64,000 nucleotides of DNA from Owenia fusiformis. Taxonomy: Eukaryota; Annelida; Polychaeta; Sabellida; Oweniidae. The notes below the pieces were generated by a model. That model searched no databases and was not told the origin of the DNA. It saw only the letters and a program-made list of their open reading frames with translations. How positions within the stretch are numbered: position 1 is the first letter of the stretch; each line of letters opens with the position of its first letter. The stretch is from contig CAIIXF020000011.1 of the NCBI GenBank assembly GCA_903813345.2, positions 25,038,166 through 25,102,165 on the forward strand. The letters run 5' to 3'. Made by a program: the position numbers and the translations under genes. Below are positions 30,578-42,124 of the stretch, piece by piece.

Positions 30578-31798
30578 ATTCAAACATGAAAACTCACCAA
30601 ATTGTTTCGAATATACATCATGGTCCGCCATTACTACGGCACACCGTTATGACGTCACACATTACACGTATTAACTGGGTTATTGATCTCGAATATAACC
30701 CAGCTGAGGCACTGACTTTGTTTACAGTTTATAGAAGGCGTGAATACAGTCATGTTCGAATTCTTTTTCCTGCTCATGTTATCTTGTCACTCCATCATCT
30801 GTTCCTATTATGCATCAAATTATGTAACACAAAAGCATAAGGTAACATCATTTGATCATTAAATATAACTACTGTTATCCAGTATGCATTTCCCATCATG
30901 ATCTTAAACACTCGTGGTGCATCTTGGCCGGAGATTCAAAGACCGGACAAGACCACTGCTGTCCACCTCTCAGATTGCTGATAACATTGGCTTGCAACTG
31001 AGTCTCATTTGTATGTTGAACTTCTTACAAACATCGGTTTCATCTATTCATTAATGTAGAAGTCTAACGAGATTTTATCAGGAAAATAGGGCCATAGTAC
31101 AAAAAGGTTAATTGTCAAGACATTACAATAACAAATATGGTTTCAAATGGTTATATTTTAGCAATTTATCACATTTTAATGATTTTTAGAGCTGCTCCGC
31201 ATACCTCTCACCTCCGTAACCATGACAACCATAACTGAAACATGTTTGAATGATATGGGATGTAAGTTAACAGATAAGTCACTCGCAAGACGACGTGTGC
31301 GCTAAATAGACTCCTTAAATTGTCACAGAAAAACGCGCAATTGTACACTTTTGAAGATATTCGTCATACCTTGATTGCTCGCAACATGTTTTGCCTTTAC
31401 CCGAAGTGATAAATGTTGCTTGCATATCTTAGTCATTTCAAGTAACAGAATACTTTTATTTGTCCATCGATTCAAATGAAAATGATTGCATCCATTGCAA
31501 TCTTTAATAGTTCACATGCAATATGAGTAACCTGCCCGTAGCCAGCTTTTGCTTTGGGGGAGGGGGGCTCGAACTCCTCTCCCTGCCCACACATAAACAA
31601 TTTTCCATGCAAAACAAATACAACGGGCAACCCTGAAAAAACAATGCCCCATACTTCCAGTCTACTATCAAAATTGCCCAATTTATATGGAGAGAAGCAT
31701 ATTTTGGGCCCAACATTAGAAATAGAAAGAACATCCTTCAAGATTACACGAGCCTCACCCCTAACCTGGCTACGGACAAAAATGTGCTCCAAATTTGA
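30578..31798. other. Intergenic, nothing firm
   Basis: Contains opposite-strand open frames at about 31472-31814. Their near-equal length and shared span suggest composition, and no domain is recognisable. Confidence 0.45.
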
Positions 31799-33256
31799 AC
31801 TTCAATCCTACTAGGAACGTTTTTACAACGAGTACTGATATCGTATTGAGAACAACGTAGAACTAATGGTCCTTTTCTAGCTTTAAAATCTTGTTAAGTC
31901 TCGTTTTTAATGATATTTTAGGAGATCTGCATTTTTAACCACTAAAGACTAAAATTTTCCTCCACTTGATGGCATATTTGAATTCTCTGTGTAATTTTCT
32001 ACCAAAACAACTTTGATTTGCACTGTTATTTACTTTTATTCAAATTCTAATGATTTTCTAGTTGTCTAAAAAGGTCGGGCTAAATCCCCATTGACAAAAT
32101 GTTGAAAAACCTTTAAAAGTCCATATACTCTTACAAGGATCACAATTTTAATGTGAAATCACAATCCACATGTCAATAAGGGGCTTTGTATAAAAAACCT
32201 CCTACCTCATACCCACCTACCCACGTACGTTGGACATAATACAGTCTTTGAAGGGTTCAATTTTAAAGATCTTAGTCTATTAAATCTTAGTTTATGATGA
32301 ATTATAGAAGCATTTGTAACGACGCTTGATAGCCAGTTCCTACTACATCCAAGCTGGGTTCGATTCCCACTCGGAGCATCGAATTTAGCACAATTTCTTT
32401 CAATTTCTTTATCTGGCTTGATGGACCTATGCTCGCGGTCGTTAGTTATTTATTCCCCCGGGGCGCCCTCGGGTCATTACACATTAAAATGCATCCACAT
32501 GCCTTTATTTATGGATCTGTCATCTGTCTTGTCATAAAACAAAGCCGGAATTGTAGAAATGTCAATACTTTGAGCTATTTTGAGATTTAATAATCATTAA
32601 AATTGAACCCTTCAATGACTGTATCATGTTCCACGTAGGTGGGTAGGTGGGTATGAGGTAGGAGGTTTTTTATACAAAGCCTCAATAGGGTCATATAGTC
32701 ACATTCCAATGGGGTTTGAAGTTGATCCCCAAAAAATTACTTCTTAAATCAAGAAATTAAGTGACTCTGGCAATACATTTACATGTATTCTATACCAATA
32801 CCCATGATGCCATCTATTTTCCACTTATATGGAAAAGGTCAATTGCAAACAGGTTTAAATTGATCAACGTAAATTGATCAAGACGTATTAAGACTGCTTA
32901 TGAACGAGTTAACAAAAATATGGCTATCACATCAAATTGATTGCCACTGCGTTCTTCACAAAATTGCCGAACAGGTCTTAAACTGTGTGCGATCGGAATG
33001 AACGTAGCTGCAATTTTCTAAGGTCTGTTAACGAACTTCATGAACGTACTCGGACAGGAAGGTAATTTTAGAATTTTGAATCATTTTAGAATTAGATGGC
33101 CAATATACCGTTCTGTAATCAGATCGTGTGACAACGTCCTTCAAGTAGCTTATTATTTTAGACATAATTCCCGACCACAGTCAGGTTAAGCCAGTGTTAC
33201 GACTTTTTCGTAGGACTGGAAAGAACGGTTGAAATCTAGCTTGGTGTGGTAGGGTG
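31799..33256 (+). mobile_element. Half copy of the 6.9-kb foldback family, split by an insertion
   Basis: 31799-31867 and about 32841-33256 match the right arm of the foldback (7863-8420), including CTTCAATCCTACTAGG, 'tgcttatgaacgagtta' and the terminal 'ttggtgtgatag'-like end. The central 31868-32840 is foreign and contains the SINE/MITE annotated separately. No left arm is present. Confidence 0.8.
32178..32690. mobile_element. MITE with about 100-bp inverted ends and a tRNA-like SINE core
   Basis: The arms 'ttgtataaaaaacctcctac' (left) and its complement (right) continue for about 100 bp. Between them, near 32351, GGGTTCGATTCCC matches a tRNA B-box/T-arm. Near 32455-32474 lies CCCCCGGGGCGCCCTCGGGT. 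This last module also occurs at 36763-36782 in a LINE-like 3' tail. There is no complete tRNA cloverleaf. Confidence 0.6.
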
Positions 33257-33299
33257 ATTCTTTGTACGAGGCGAATAAGTAACATTAATACGATATATA

Positions 33300-33775
33300 T
33301 ATATATGTATTGTTCAATTTTCAAGATAATAGCTTGATACGGAGCTTTGATAAAAGCAAATAACAATTCGCCACCGGAAGTTGAATAACTGGATAAGGTC
33401 TTTGCTGAAGGCACTGGTCATCGAATGGTACCCTAAAGTATGGCATGGAGGAGAAGCAAGTGAAACAATACGTATGACCATGTATTGTGCAATCTTTACG
33501 TTTCAAAATGAATAAAATAAAAAGCTCCAGAGTGGATTTAAAGCATTTGGGTTGCACATCATGAAACAAAAACTGCAAAGTGAACATATCATTAAGCAAA
33601 GTGGACGTCATACGAGGTTAGGGTAACACATTATGTACTGTTCGATGACCAATGCCTTCAGCAAAGATCTTTAGTTATTCTTTAGTTATTCAATTGGTGG
33701 CGAAAGGTTATTTGCTTTAATCAAAGCTCCATATCAAGATTTTACCTTGAAAACTGAACAATAAACTAAAGTACA
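33300..33775. repeat. Foldback with about 125-bp arms
   Basis: About 33308-33430 ('tattgttcaattttcaagat' to 'gcactggtcatcgaa') pairs with about 33643-33768. The - strand frames at 33181-33611 lie across it and are not supported as genes. An (AT)n microsatellite touches the left edge. Confidence 0.8.
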
Positions 33776-33911
33776 AGTACATTTGTAACTCAATCATTTC
33801 ATGAAAAAAAACATTTGTGCACCATCTTCAGAGAAGATTGGGAACCAATTGATCAAGTTTTCAAGAGTAACAAGGATTGAAGCCGAGATATGTGCAGTAT
33901 GGCATTATATT

Positions 33912-34718
33912 TGCTTCTTTATTCATTAAATTCAAATATATTCGATATATGAAATATTTATATTCGCTAAATCATTTTTCCATTCGGTAAAAACGTTTAT
34001 ATGTTTGTTACAGCAAATGAAATTTTCAAAATAGCCAATCACTTAATACTATGCATTAAATTACATATTTCATTGGCTAAATGATATGTTTTTTGAGTAA
34101 ATTGTTATGGTATTCCCTATAACAGTAACACATTATATGCACAATACTGAATTTCTATTTGAACCCTACCGAAATAATTTTGCCTATATTTACCGAATGG
34201 TTTATTTTTCTATGACATAGTTAATGCATTTTACCGAAACCTAATTTGCTATTTACCGAATGCAATAAAGTAATATTCGATAACTTTCGTTGTTGTTCGA
34301 TATTTTGTCACGTGACCTCGAGATTTGCAAAATGGCCGCGCAGCTATTAACATCGTTCAAATATATCACGTGACTGAAAGTCTCGTAAAGTATCGAACAA
34401 TAACGACATTTATCGAATGTGGCATTCGGTATTTACCGAATATAAATAATTTAAACACCGAATGTACAAATAATTAATTGAATTATACGTGCGTTAAGGA
34501 AAACAAATTGATTCGCTGCATCACACAAATACATGGTATAAATATCAAATGTGAATGCCAACACAAAGAACAAGTGAAACTCTTTAGCGAATATAATTTT
34601 TATAGATTATTACATACGATAAAATAAAAAAAACATTCGATAGATTGGGTAAAGGTTTGGTAAATTGTTTGTTTTATTTGGTATTTATGGAATATTTAAT
34701 GTACCGAATAAAGAAGCA
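33912..34718. mobile_element. MITE-like element with TGCTTCTTTATTC ends
   Basis: The left end at 33912 reads TGCTTCTTTATTC, and the right end at 34706-34718 is its complement. The interior repeats TTCGGTA/TACCGAA words in both orientations around a core with two CACGTGAC sites (34310 and 34366). No coding content. Confidence 0.55.
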
Positions 34719-35288
34719 GTTTAAACACCATAGTGCAGCACGGTCAATTTTGGCTTTGAGCATAAAACATGGAAATTGGCCAATCTGAGAGGGTAAAACA
34801 AGGAAAATTTTCTAAAAAAGTACCCTTTTTAAGTCAAAAATCAGTTTTTTTACAGAAAACTGTATTAAATTTGTTAAATCAGTTGCTGAGGCCTGGAACA
34901 AATCATTAGAACAGTTGACTTTTTAGTCATTTATTAGTCTCAGAGGAATTAAACATGGAAACCTTCAATCTTGAGAGGAAATTGACAAGGAAAAAATGCT
35001 CAAAATGGGTGTCTTTGGGGCGGCACATAGGTATTTAGAAGTATATTGCAGTGAAACCCCCGGGGATTGACGTCATATTGAAATTAAATTATCCGGATTA
35101 TGAGTTTTGACTCATGTTTTTGATTTTGATCAGGGAGATTACTAGTTTCACATGTGCAAATATTTAGAAGCAGAGGTAAGAGGGTTATGGAGATATCAGG
35201 TGCTGAAGTACGGCCAATTTTTATGCCCACCCGGTATGACGTTATAAAGTATACCATGTCATAGTAAAAGGGTACTCTTGGAATGATA
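34719..35288. other. Intergenic, nothing recognised
   Basis: No exon-like or repeat structure found. Confidence 0.4.
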
Positions 35289-36336
35289 AATTCACACCCG
35301 GTGATCGTGAATATGGGACGGAGGGGGGGGGGGAGCAGGCAATTTCTGCTAGGAAATTCAACAAATCTGGAAGATTTATTTTTTCAAGAAAAAGTTTACT
35401 ATTGAATTGCTAAATGGATAGGCACACGGTATGGTAGAATATGTTAGGTTTTCTGGGATTTTTTCTGAAACGATACGCATCTAAGGTATGAGATCTATTA
35501 AAAAGGCGCAAGGCCATCAACAGGCACAAATCAACGTTTTTGCTATAAATCAAGCAACAATGGTCTGGACGACCTGTAATAAATACTTGTAAGTGATGTT
35601 ATCATAACTAAATTAATGTCATTGCTGAATTTATAAAATAAGTTTCCATATGTGAAATAAAAAATAATCGAAAATAATGAATTTGGGACGGAGGGGGGGG
35701 GGGAGGTGACGGAGGGGGGGAGCAATATGTATATAAGACATGATTAGAGATGTTTCGCGACTTTTAGTCCTTTTACTCCAAATGTCCCCATTTTTCAGTC
35801 TCCAGGGGTATATCATCCAGTTTCTTACTAAGTTAATGAGTTAATTTTTCAAATACAAGAATTCGTGTGAAGTTGTTTCAATTTATAGAATTATTACTCC
35901 CCCCCCTCCGTCCCCTCCCCCCCCCCCCTCCGTCCCATTTTAATTATTTTCGATTATTTTTTATTTTAGGTATGGAAACTTGTTTTATAAATTCAGCAAT
36001 GACATTAATTTAGTTATGATAACATCACTTACAAGTATTTATTACAGGTCGTGTAGTCCATTGTTGCTTGATTTATAGCAAAAACTTTGACTTTTGCACG
36101 TTGGTTGCGTTGCGCCTTTTTTAATAGATCTTATATCTTAAAAGAGTATCGGTTGAAAAATAATCCTAGAATACCTTACATATTTTATCATACCGTGCGC
36201 TTATTCAATTTGCAATTCAATCGTAAACTCTGTCTTGAAAAAATAATTTTACCAGATTTGTTGAATTTTCTAGCGGAAATTGCCTGCTCCCCCCCCCCCC
36301 CTCCGCCCCATTTTCACGATCACCGGGTGTGAAATT
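35289..36336. mobile_element. Foldback with long G/C homopolymer tracts
   Basis: The left arm, about 35289-35725, and the right arm, about 35896-36336, are imperfect inverted copies around a loop of about 170 bp. Outer ends are TTCACACCCGGTGATCGTGA and its complement. Each arm contains two runs of about 9-13 G (left) or C (right) following GGGACGGA. The small open frames in the arms are mirror products. Confidence 0.88.
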
Positions 36337-36754
36337 GGGTCTAATATAAATGTATCCTCCAAAACAGATGTATTTGAGGATTCACGATTATTAGACACCA
36401 TTAATGCAAATGTGATTCTTTTTCACATCTGACTTGTTAAGTGCTATTTTATGTCACAAGAAAATGATTGTGTGATGACCAATGTGTGATGACTTAGTGA
36501 TAGCTTACAACCGATGCAATCTCTTTGACTGAAGTTTCCCGACGACATTCGACGCCTTTTACCTTAGTTGTGAAACTTTTATCAATTATAATAAATTTTA
36601 GGAAGGTCATAGAGAGAACGTACTAGATATTCTAAGGTGAAAATGGTCATTTGTTTTTAAAAACTATTTTATACTTCAATCAGGAAAATTCAAACTTAAC
36701 AGTATTACGTTAAGTGTAATTTTACAATTTTAATTACAATGCATCGTATAAAAT
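36337..36754. other. Intergenic, nothing recognised
   Basis: AT-rich spacer between the foldback and a LINE-like tail. Confidence 0.4.
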
Positions 36755-36948
36755 ATTTTATTCCCCTGGGGCGCCCTCGGGTTATTCTCTAATAATGAAT
36801 CCATATAACCTGACTGTTAATTTAATAAATGCTATATTGTATGTTAAACATGGAACTTATACACCCCTCGGGGAGTCTTTTCATGTCAATGTAAAACACT
36901 GTATTTGAAACATTTGAAATAAAGTGAATTGAATTGAAATTGAATCCA
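36755..36948 (+). mobile_element. LINE or SINE 3' tail
   Basis: Begins with the GC-rich module CCCCTGGGGCGCCCTCGGGT and ends in a short TTGAA repeat (GAATTGAATTGAAATTGAA), a tail type used by CR1/L2-like elements. The same GC module sits in the tRNA-like SINE at 32.4 kb, suggesting a LINE and its SINE partner. Confidence 0.5.
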
Positions 36949-37814
36949 CCTCTTGAGCTAGATAACTTTTTGGATAAATTTTATCCGAATTCCAATGCAA
37001 ATTGGATAAATCTTGGGGATTCCCCCTCATAATCCTCGGATCGTACGAATTCACGAAATATTTATCAGATTAGTAATCCAAGATTTATCCCAAAAGATAA
37101 AATTTATCCGGATTAGATTGGGGATCGTACGAATTCACGGCCCCTGGATTACGCCACAAAATGTGTAACAATGCGTGCGCGACCTTTTTGCGACACGTCT
37201 GTAAATTAAGTCGACAAAATGACGTCATTTATATTATGGACGCCGGTTGACAGACATTATAATACATTTGAGCTTATGATATACCAAATTCAAGAAAAGT
37301 AAATTCCCTATCCACTGGTATGGTATATAATATGACATGTTCTCATCAAGAAAATCAATATTTATCTTTGAAATACGAGTGTCCAATTTTTGGACCACTC
37401 TGTACTAAGCGTGACTACCTAACTAACCGAGATACTGAACAGAACTGCGAAAGTGCGTTAATAGAAAATAATCATATTCGGTTCCAAAAATATGTTCTCG
37501 GGGTTGATATTATTGATAACAATTGATATTATTAAACGAGAAATTAAATACATCGGACATTTAGAGTTGAGCAAAGAACAACACATCTACAGTGTTTATA
37601 TGGTTAAAACAACTCAAAAATATACTGTACCATATTCAAATAAAAATGTCTGAAGAACTTAGACTTAAAAAAAAGCTAACATATAATAGCGAAGAGTGCT
37701 AATGAGCTTGCTATTAAAGTCAAAAAGAAAATAATAGAGAGATACCGAGTATATTGGAAGAATCTTATTTGTAGGAATGAGGGAAAGCTTAGAAAGCTCG
37801 GTTATAAGAACTCT
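36949..37814. other. Intergenic, short internal repeats only
   Basis: About 36960-37140 holds repeated and inverted GGATAAAT/ATTTATCC words and a duplicated GATCGTACGAATTCACG (37029 and 37126). The 68-codon frame at 37320-37526 was not recognised. Confidence 0.45.
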
Positions 37815-39086
37815 GTGTTATAGCATGACGGTTACGTCAAGGCAATTTGCAAAATTTTGCGGTAACGATAACAAAAAAAGGTGGATGGGAAAGGCAGCAT
37901 GTCCTCTTTCTCGCCTGTAGGCAATATTCACAGATAAGATTTCCTTTTAAACTAGTTCCATTCGGTGACGTATTTATGGATGGTTATAAAGACTGGGTCA
38001 AATCTGCCAGGTGGTCTACAAGAAACAGAATATAAGCTGTAAACCTACCGACTGAGATATCCAAGTTCATAATTTTTGGTCCATTCTCGTGTTTTCTCAG
38101 TACATGTGCCTCAGAGCCACTCAAAATATAACTGTAAGTAAACTGTGTATAAACAAGGCACAAAATGACAAATCCAGAACAGGAACGTGGTGTATATCGT
38201 AAATAATAAGGTTTCAAACGCAATGTCGTTAGACGACTACATATGACTTCTATCGAATTCTATGGACGGTAACGTATTGTATTAGTTGTACATTAGATAT
38301 TTACCGGACGGTTACGTGCCTGTACATCTGTCAAGTCAAAGTTGCTAGATCTGATAGCTTCTTTCCATGTTATTGTTATAATGGGTAAAAATGGAATATT
38401 GAATTTCCTATATTTGTTTTCAGGACTCGCAAAAGACGCTCTTGTTACAGCCTCTATAGGGCAAGAAAAAAAACCGTCGCTTGCTTTATTTATCAAACCA
38501 ATGAAAGTGTAAAATATAGCAATGAAGAGGCAAAAGACGATTAAGGATCAAGTACTGATGAAGATGACAAAATTAATGACAATGAATCGGGTTTTCATAT
38601 TTGAATCAGGTTCGTGTAACCGTCCATCAATTTTTTACGTTACCGCAAATTCAAAATACATTATTATGGCTTGCGTAGAACATATAAGGTGGTTTCCAAT
38701 GCTCAATTGGCTTTGTATGATCGTATGTAGGTTACATCTATATACCCCAAGGTTTTTAGGCAATGTAGACTATGCCCTAACGACAAAAATAAACAAATTA
38801 CTAAATTTTGAGAAGTTTTGAATTTCAAACTCGACAGTTTTTTTCTTATTTCATGTTATCCCCAGGCATCAATTTGCAAAGACTACGTTCAAAATATGCA
38901 TTACTGAATGCATCACCGAATGCGACGCTTACATAAATTGTTCATCCTTTCATCGATACACAGTAGTAGAAAATAATGCACCAACCTTAGTTTTCTCTTC
39001 CATCGCGGCCATTTTATTGGATAAATCAGTGAACGTAGCCGTCCAACCTCGTTTTCAGAGGTGGCGTAACCGTCGTGCTATAACAC
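37815..39086. mobile_element. TIR element, 1.27 kb, GTGTTATAGCATGACGGTTA ends
   Basis: The left end GTGTTATAGCATGACGGTTA (37815) and the right end, complement of GTGTTATAGCACGACGGTTA (ending 39086), are near-perfect inverted repeats. GGTTACGT/ACGTTACC words recur inside (about 38272, 38312 and 38637). A 99-codon + frame (38522-38821) has no recognisable domain. No target duplication was identified. Confidence 0.65.
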
Positions 39087-39752
39087 CGTGAAGAATATGA
39101 AACACATTTTTTTATTCAAATGTAAACAATTGGAGGATATCAGAAAATCTCACATTGAAAAACTTGAAAACATGTGCAGTACAAAACATAAATGACCATC
39201 AAAAGACAATTTTTCTATTGACGAGTGAGGGGAAAATATTAAAAGAATCGGCTAACATGATATATTATCCAATGATCGGTAGAGTCAGGATTCTTATATC
39301 AAAGTAACATTATACGTACATGTCTTATTTTCTAAATATTGATTGTTTTACTGTAATTGAAAATTGTAATTGTTTGATGTTTGTTGACCCTAAAAGAGCA
39401 TCAGTTCAAATAAAATCCTATTATATTCAGTATTCCTGAGTTATACCATGGACTATCTATAGCGCTATTGTCGTGCTGATCAACTAAACATGTAAACACA
39501 GTACATATAGACAGTTAAATCTTTTATCTGTGAACAGTGATATGATTCATATTAATCATGAAGAACAAAGTGTAGTTATCATTTTAAGGCTCAGTCACAT
39601 TTGCGTTACGGCGGCCGTAAGGCGGCTATATTTTATGTTGTATTTCTCTCGATTTAGGGAAGCTACGGCCGTCGTTCGGATACCAAAGATCAAATGTGAT
39701 TGAGGGTTTAGAAATGAACATGCTGCTTTTGTAGTTTAAATTTATTCTTCAG
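39087..39752. other. Spacer upstream of discoidin exons
   Basis: I searched by eye for the missing N-terminal discoidin exon and did not find it. A short inverted pair around 'acggccg' lies at about 39590-39710. Confidence 0.45.
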
Positions 39753-39980
39753 GTCTCCTTTCTTTATACTTGTATATATAGTTCACTTATTGGAGGATGG
39801 AACCCATCCACGGCGGATGAAAACCAATGGATACAAGCAGACCTAGGAGAACTAATGCTGGTCAATGGTGTCGTTACACAGGGAAGATGGTACGATGGTA
39901 ATAGGCATTGGGTGACGTCCTTCAAAATTTCCTACAGCATATGTGGCAGCACATATGACTTTATTGAGAATGGAAATCAG
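39753..39980 (+). CDS. Discoidin (F5/8 type C) domain exon, central part
   Basis: GGWNPSTADENQWIQADLG, then VVTQGR and VTSFKISYS, are textbook discoidin landmarks. The donor CAG|gtgatt at 39981 is in phase 0. The acceptor is ambiguous: ttcttcag at 39752 or tatatag at 39781. The domain folds as a small extracellular beta-barrel that binds lipids, carbohydrates or collagen in various proteins. The N-terminal 30-40 residues of the domain must lie on an upstream exon not identified here. Which protein this belongs to is unknown. Confidence 0.85.
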
Positions 39981-40116
39981 GTGATTACGAGTACATTGAT
40001 TATTTTACCACCAAGATATTTTGGTTTTGTTAATCTATTATAATGACAAAAACAAACATGCTTTAAATTCAAGGGACGCAAAAAAAGAAATTCAATTATT
40101 CTAATTGTTTTTTCAG

Positions 40117-40326
40117 GACTTCGAAGGCAATAGTGACTCGGAAACAAAAGTGTCCAACATGTTTAAAGCTGTACAGGCAAGGTTCATCAAGATTATCCCC
40201 ACGGCTTGGCATCATTATATTTCTTTGAGATTCGATGTCATAGGATGCAGTATCACACATTATTATATACCTCAAATGTATTCTAGATGCTCATTGGCTT
40301 ATTCATGGTCACATGACACCGAATAG
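40117..40326 (+). CDS. Discoidin domain exon, C-terminal part
   Basis: The acceptor is tttttcag at 40116 and the frame continues in phase 0 from the previous exon. DFEGNSDSETKVSNMF, then ARFIKIIPTAWHHYISLRF and GC, complete the domain. The frame stays open past the domain to TAG at 40324-40326. Alternatively the exon may end at 40249 before a weak gtatca donor, which would give the phase 1 common after such domains. No polyadenylation signal is obvious, so splicing onwards is as likely as termination. Confidence 0.82.
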   Translation, partial: DFEGNSDSETKVSNMFKAVQARFIKIIPTAWHHYISLRFDVIGCSITHYYIPQMYSRCSLAYSWSHDTE

Positions 40327-40568
40327 ATGAACTAATTCCCTGGAAAGTCCTAAATCCCTGCTTTCAGGGAAGATGAATTGTACTAATCACCAGTTAGGTC
40401 ATGTGACCAGTCAATAGTACGTTTTATCTTCCCCCAAATCTGAGATTATAGGAGTTGAAAGGTAAAATGCCTTTAAATGCCAATAAGAACCTGTGAACAT
40501 TTTATATTGAAATGAAAAGACTTCTCATTTTGTTTTTGTTTACAGAGTACTTATCAGGTATATAATAA

Positions 40569-40683
40569 AACAAATAGTGACTGCCACATTTTCGGGAAAT
40601 AGTGTATCCACTGTCAGTGGACAGGATATTCCCTTGAGGAAAATATTTTGCACTATTTCCCTCAATGGCAGTCACTATTTGTA
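40569..40683. repeat. Hairpin, about 33-bp arms
   Basis: ACAAATAGTGACTGCCACAT and AAATAGTG pair with CACTATTTCC and TGGCAGTCACTATTTGT. It lies 240 bp after the discoidin exon and is probably a small MITE. Confidence 0.75.
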
Positions 40684-41729
40684 CAATAATTAACTATATA
40701 TATTTCACTAGCCATTATTTTGATTCCTTTCGACCATTTAGTAAATCGATCAAAATGACATAGAGAGTGATTAATGACCGTCCTCATCTATTAGTGTCAG
40801 TAGTATCAAATTCAAGCATTTTAGACGGGCATTCGTTTTTGATATATTTATCTTAAACAACCCCTCTAAAAGTCGAAAAATATTTCGCAAGCTATCAAGA
40901 GTTTGAACCTTTTGGTCGAATAGTAGCACAATAGTTTAATTTGCGTTAATAATGGGGTGATGTAGATCTCGACACAGTTAACAGGATCTTAAAAAGAGGT
41001 TCTGGACAAATCATTTGATTCTGGACTTGACATATTTTTTTTCCAACGAAATCACATCCAAGGGTTGAATTTTTATTGGATATTTAGAGAGCGAGTCCTG
41101 TATTGATTTCAATAAAAATGTTAAAATAGAACGCTATTTGAGAGTTAATCTTATACTTTCATTACATTGATAAATTAAGGCAAATTCTGAAAAATTTTAA
41201 AGTGCTTTTTTTATGAAATATTATCCAAGTATTTAGATGAAACGGTCTTATTTAAATACAAATCATAACATGATGATATTTTTTCATAAAATATTTCTTC
41301 AAGAAATTCAATTGAAGGCTCAAGATAAAACGAGCTAATTTAGGTGAAAACCCTTACATGATGATGTGTTTTCATGACTTCTTTCATAAAATTCCATCAA
41401 GGGGTGAAAATAAAATGATCGAATTTAAGTGATTTAAGGATCACGAGGATAGGTTTTCTTGGATATTTTCTATGAAATCCCATCCCGTGGTCAAGGTAAA
41501 ATTTTTATTTGGTATATTTGGTCACGTGTTCGAACCCATAGAACCATATAGGAACGTCATTTTGAATGTTACGTGATAAATCCATATAAGGCTTTTAGAA
41601 CAATGTGGGGAAAGATGAGGGGAAACCCCTGACACCTGTTCACGATTTTATCCGAACGTTCATCGGATCATTTCGGTTTTTATGCACTTCATTATTTTAC
41701 CGAAGTTTGCCGATTCGATTCGTCGTATT

Positions 41730-42080
41730 TCGGAATATTGGGGACAATTTTATACTCCATTGGGAGTATTTTTAATCTACTTCTTATTACGAAGATTCCC
41801 GAACCTTGTTCGGATTAATCCGGATTTTCTGACCTACTTCATCTACCGAGATTTAACGAGTTTACATTCGGCTCATTTCGGAATCCTGGTGACAATTTTA
41901 TACTCCATTGGAGTATTTTTGATCTACTTCTTATGACGAAGATTTCCGAACCTTGTTCGGATTAATCCGGATTTTCTGACCTACTTTATCTACCGAGATT
42001 TAACGAGTTTACATTCGTCTCATTTCGGAATCCTGGTGACAATTTTATACTCCATTGGAGTATTTTTGATCTACTTTTTC
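41730..42080 (+). repeat. Subterminal tandem array, 143-bp unit, about 2.5 copies
   Basis: TTTATACTCCATTGG recurs near 41749, 41898 and 42045, within a longer repeated block that includes CGGATTAATCCGGATTTTCT. The mirrored array lies at about 49225-49600. Such subterminal repeats often bind transposase. Confidence 0.8.
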
Positions 42081-42124
42081 TGGATTTTGCCCTACTTATT
42101 ATATCTTTACAACAAGCAAATCAA

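Noticed and set aside
31472-31814. Three overlapping open frames on both strands
   Set aside because: They overlap each other without domain evidence. The right edge runs into a foldback fragment.
32340-32390. tRNA gene
   Set aside because: A T-arm-like GGGTTCGATTCCC is present, but the acceptor and anticodon stems do not pair. It is better explained as a SINE.
37320-37526. 68-codon cysteine-containing + frame as an exon of the discoidin gene
   Set aside because: No discoidin, EGF or other extracellular-domain pattern, and no convincing splice sites at its ends.
41682-41936. Conserved-looking 84-codon frame, repeated at 49372-49647
   Set aside because: The apparent conservation is only the identity of the two inverted arms. 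The internal repetition is the 143-bp subterminal repeat.
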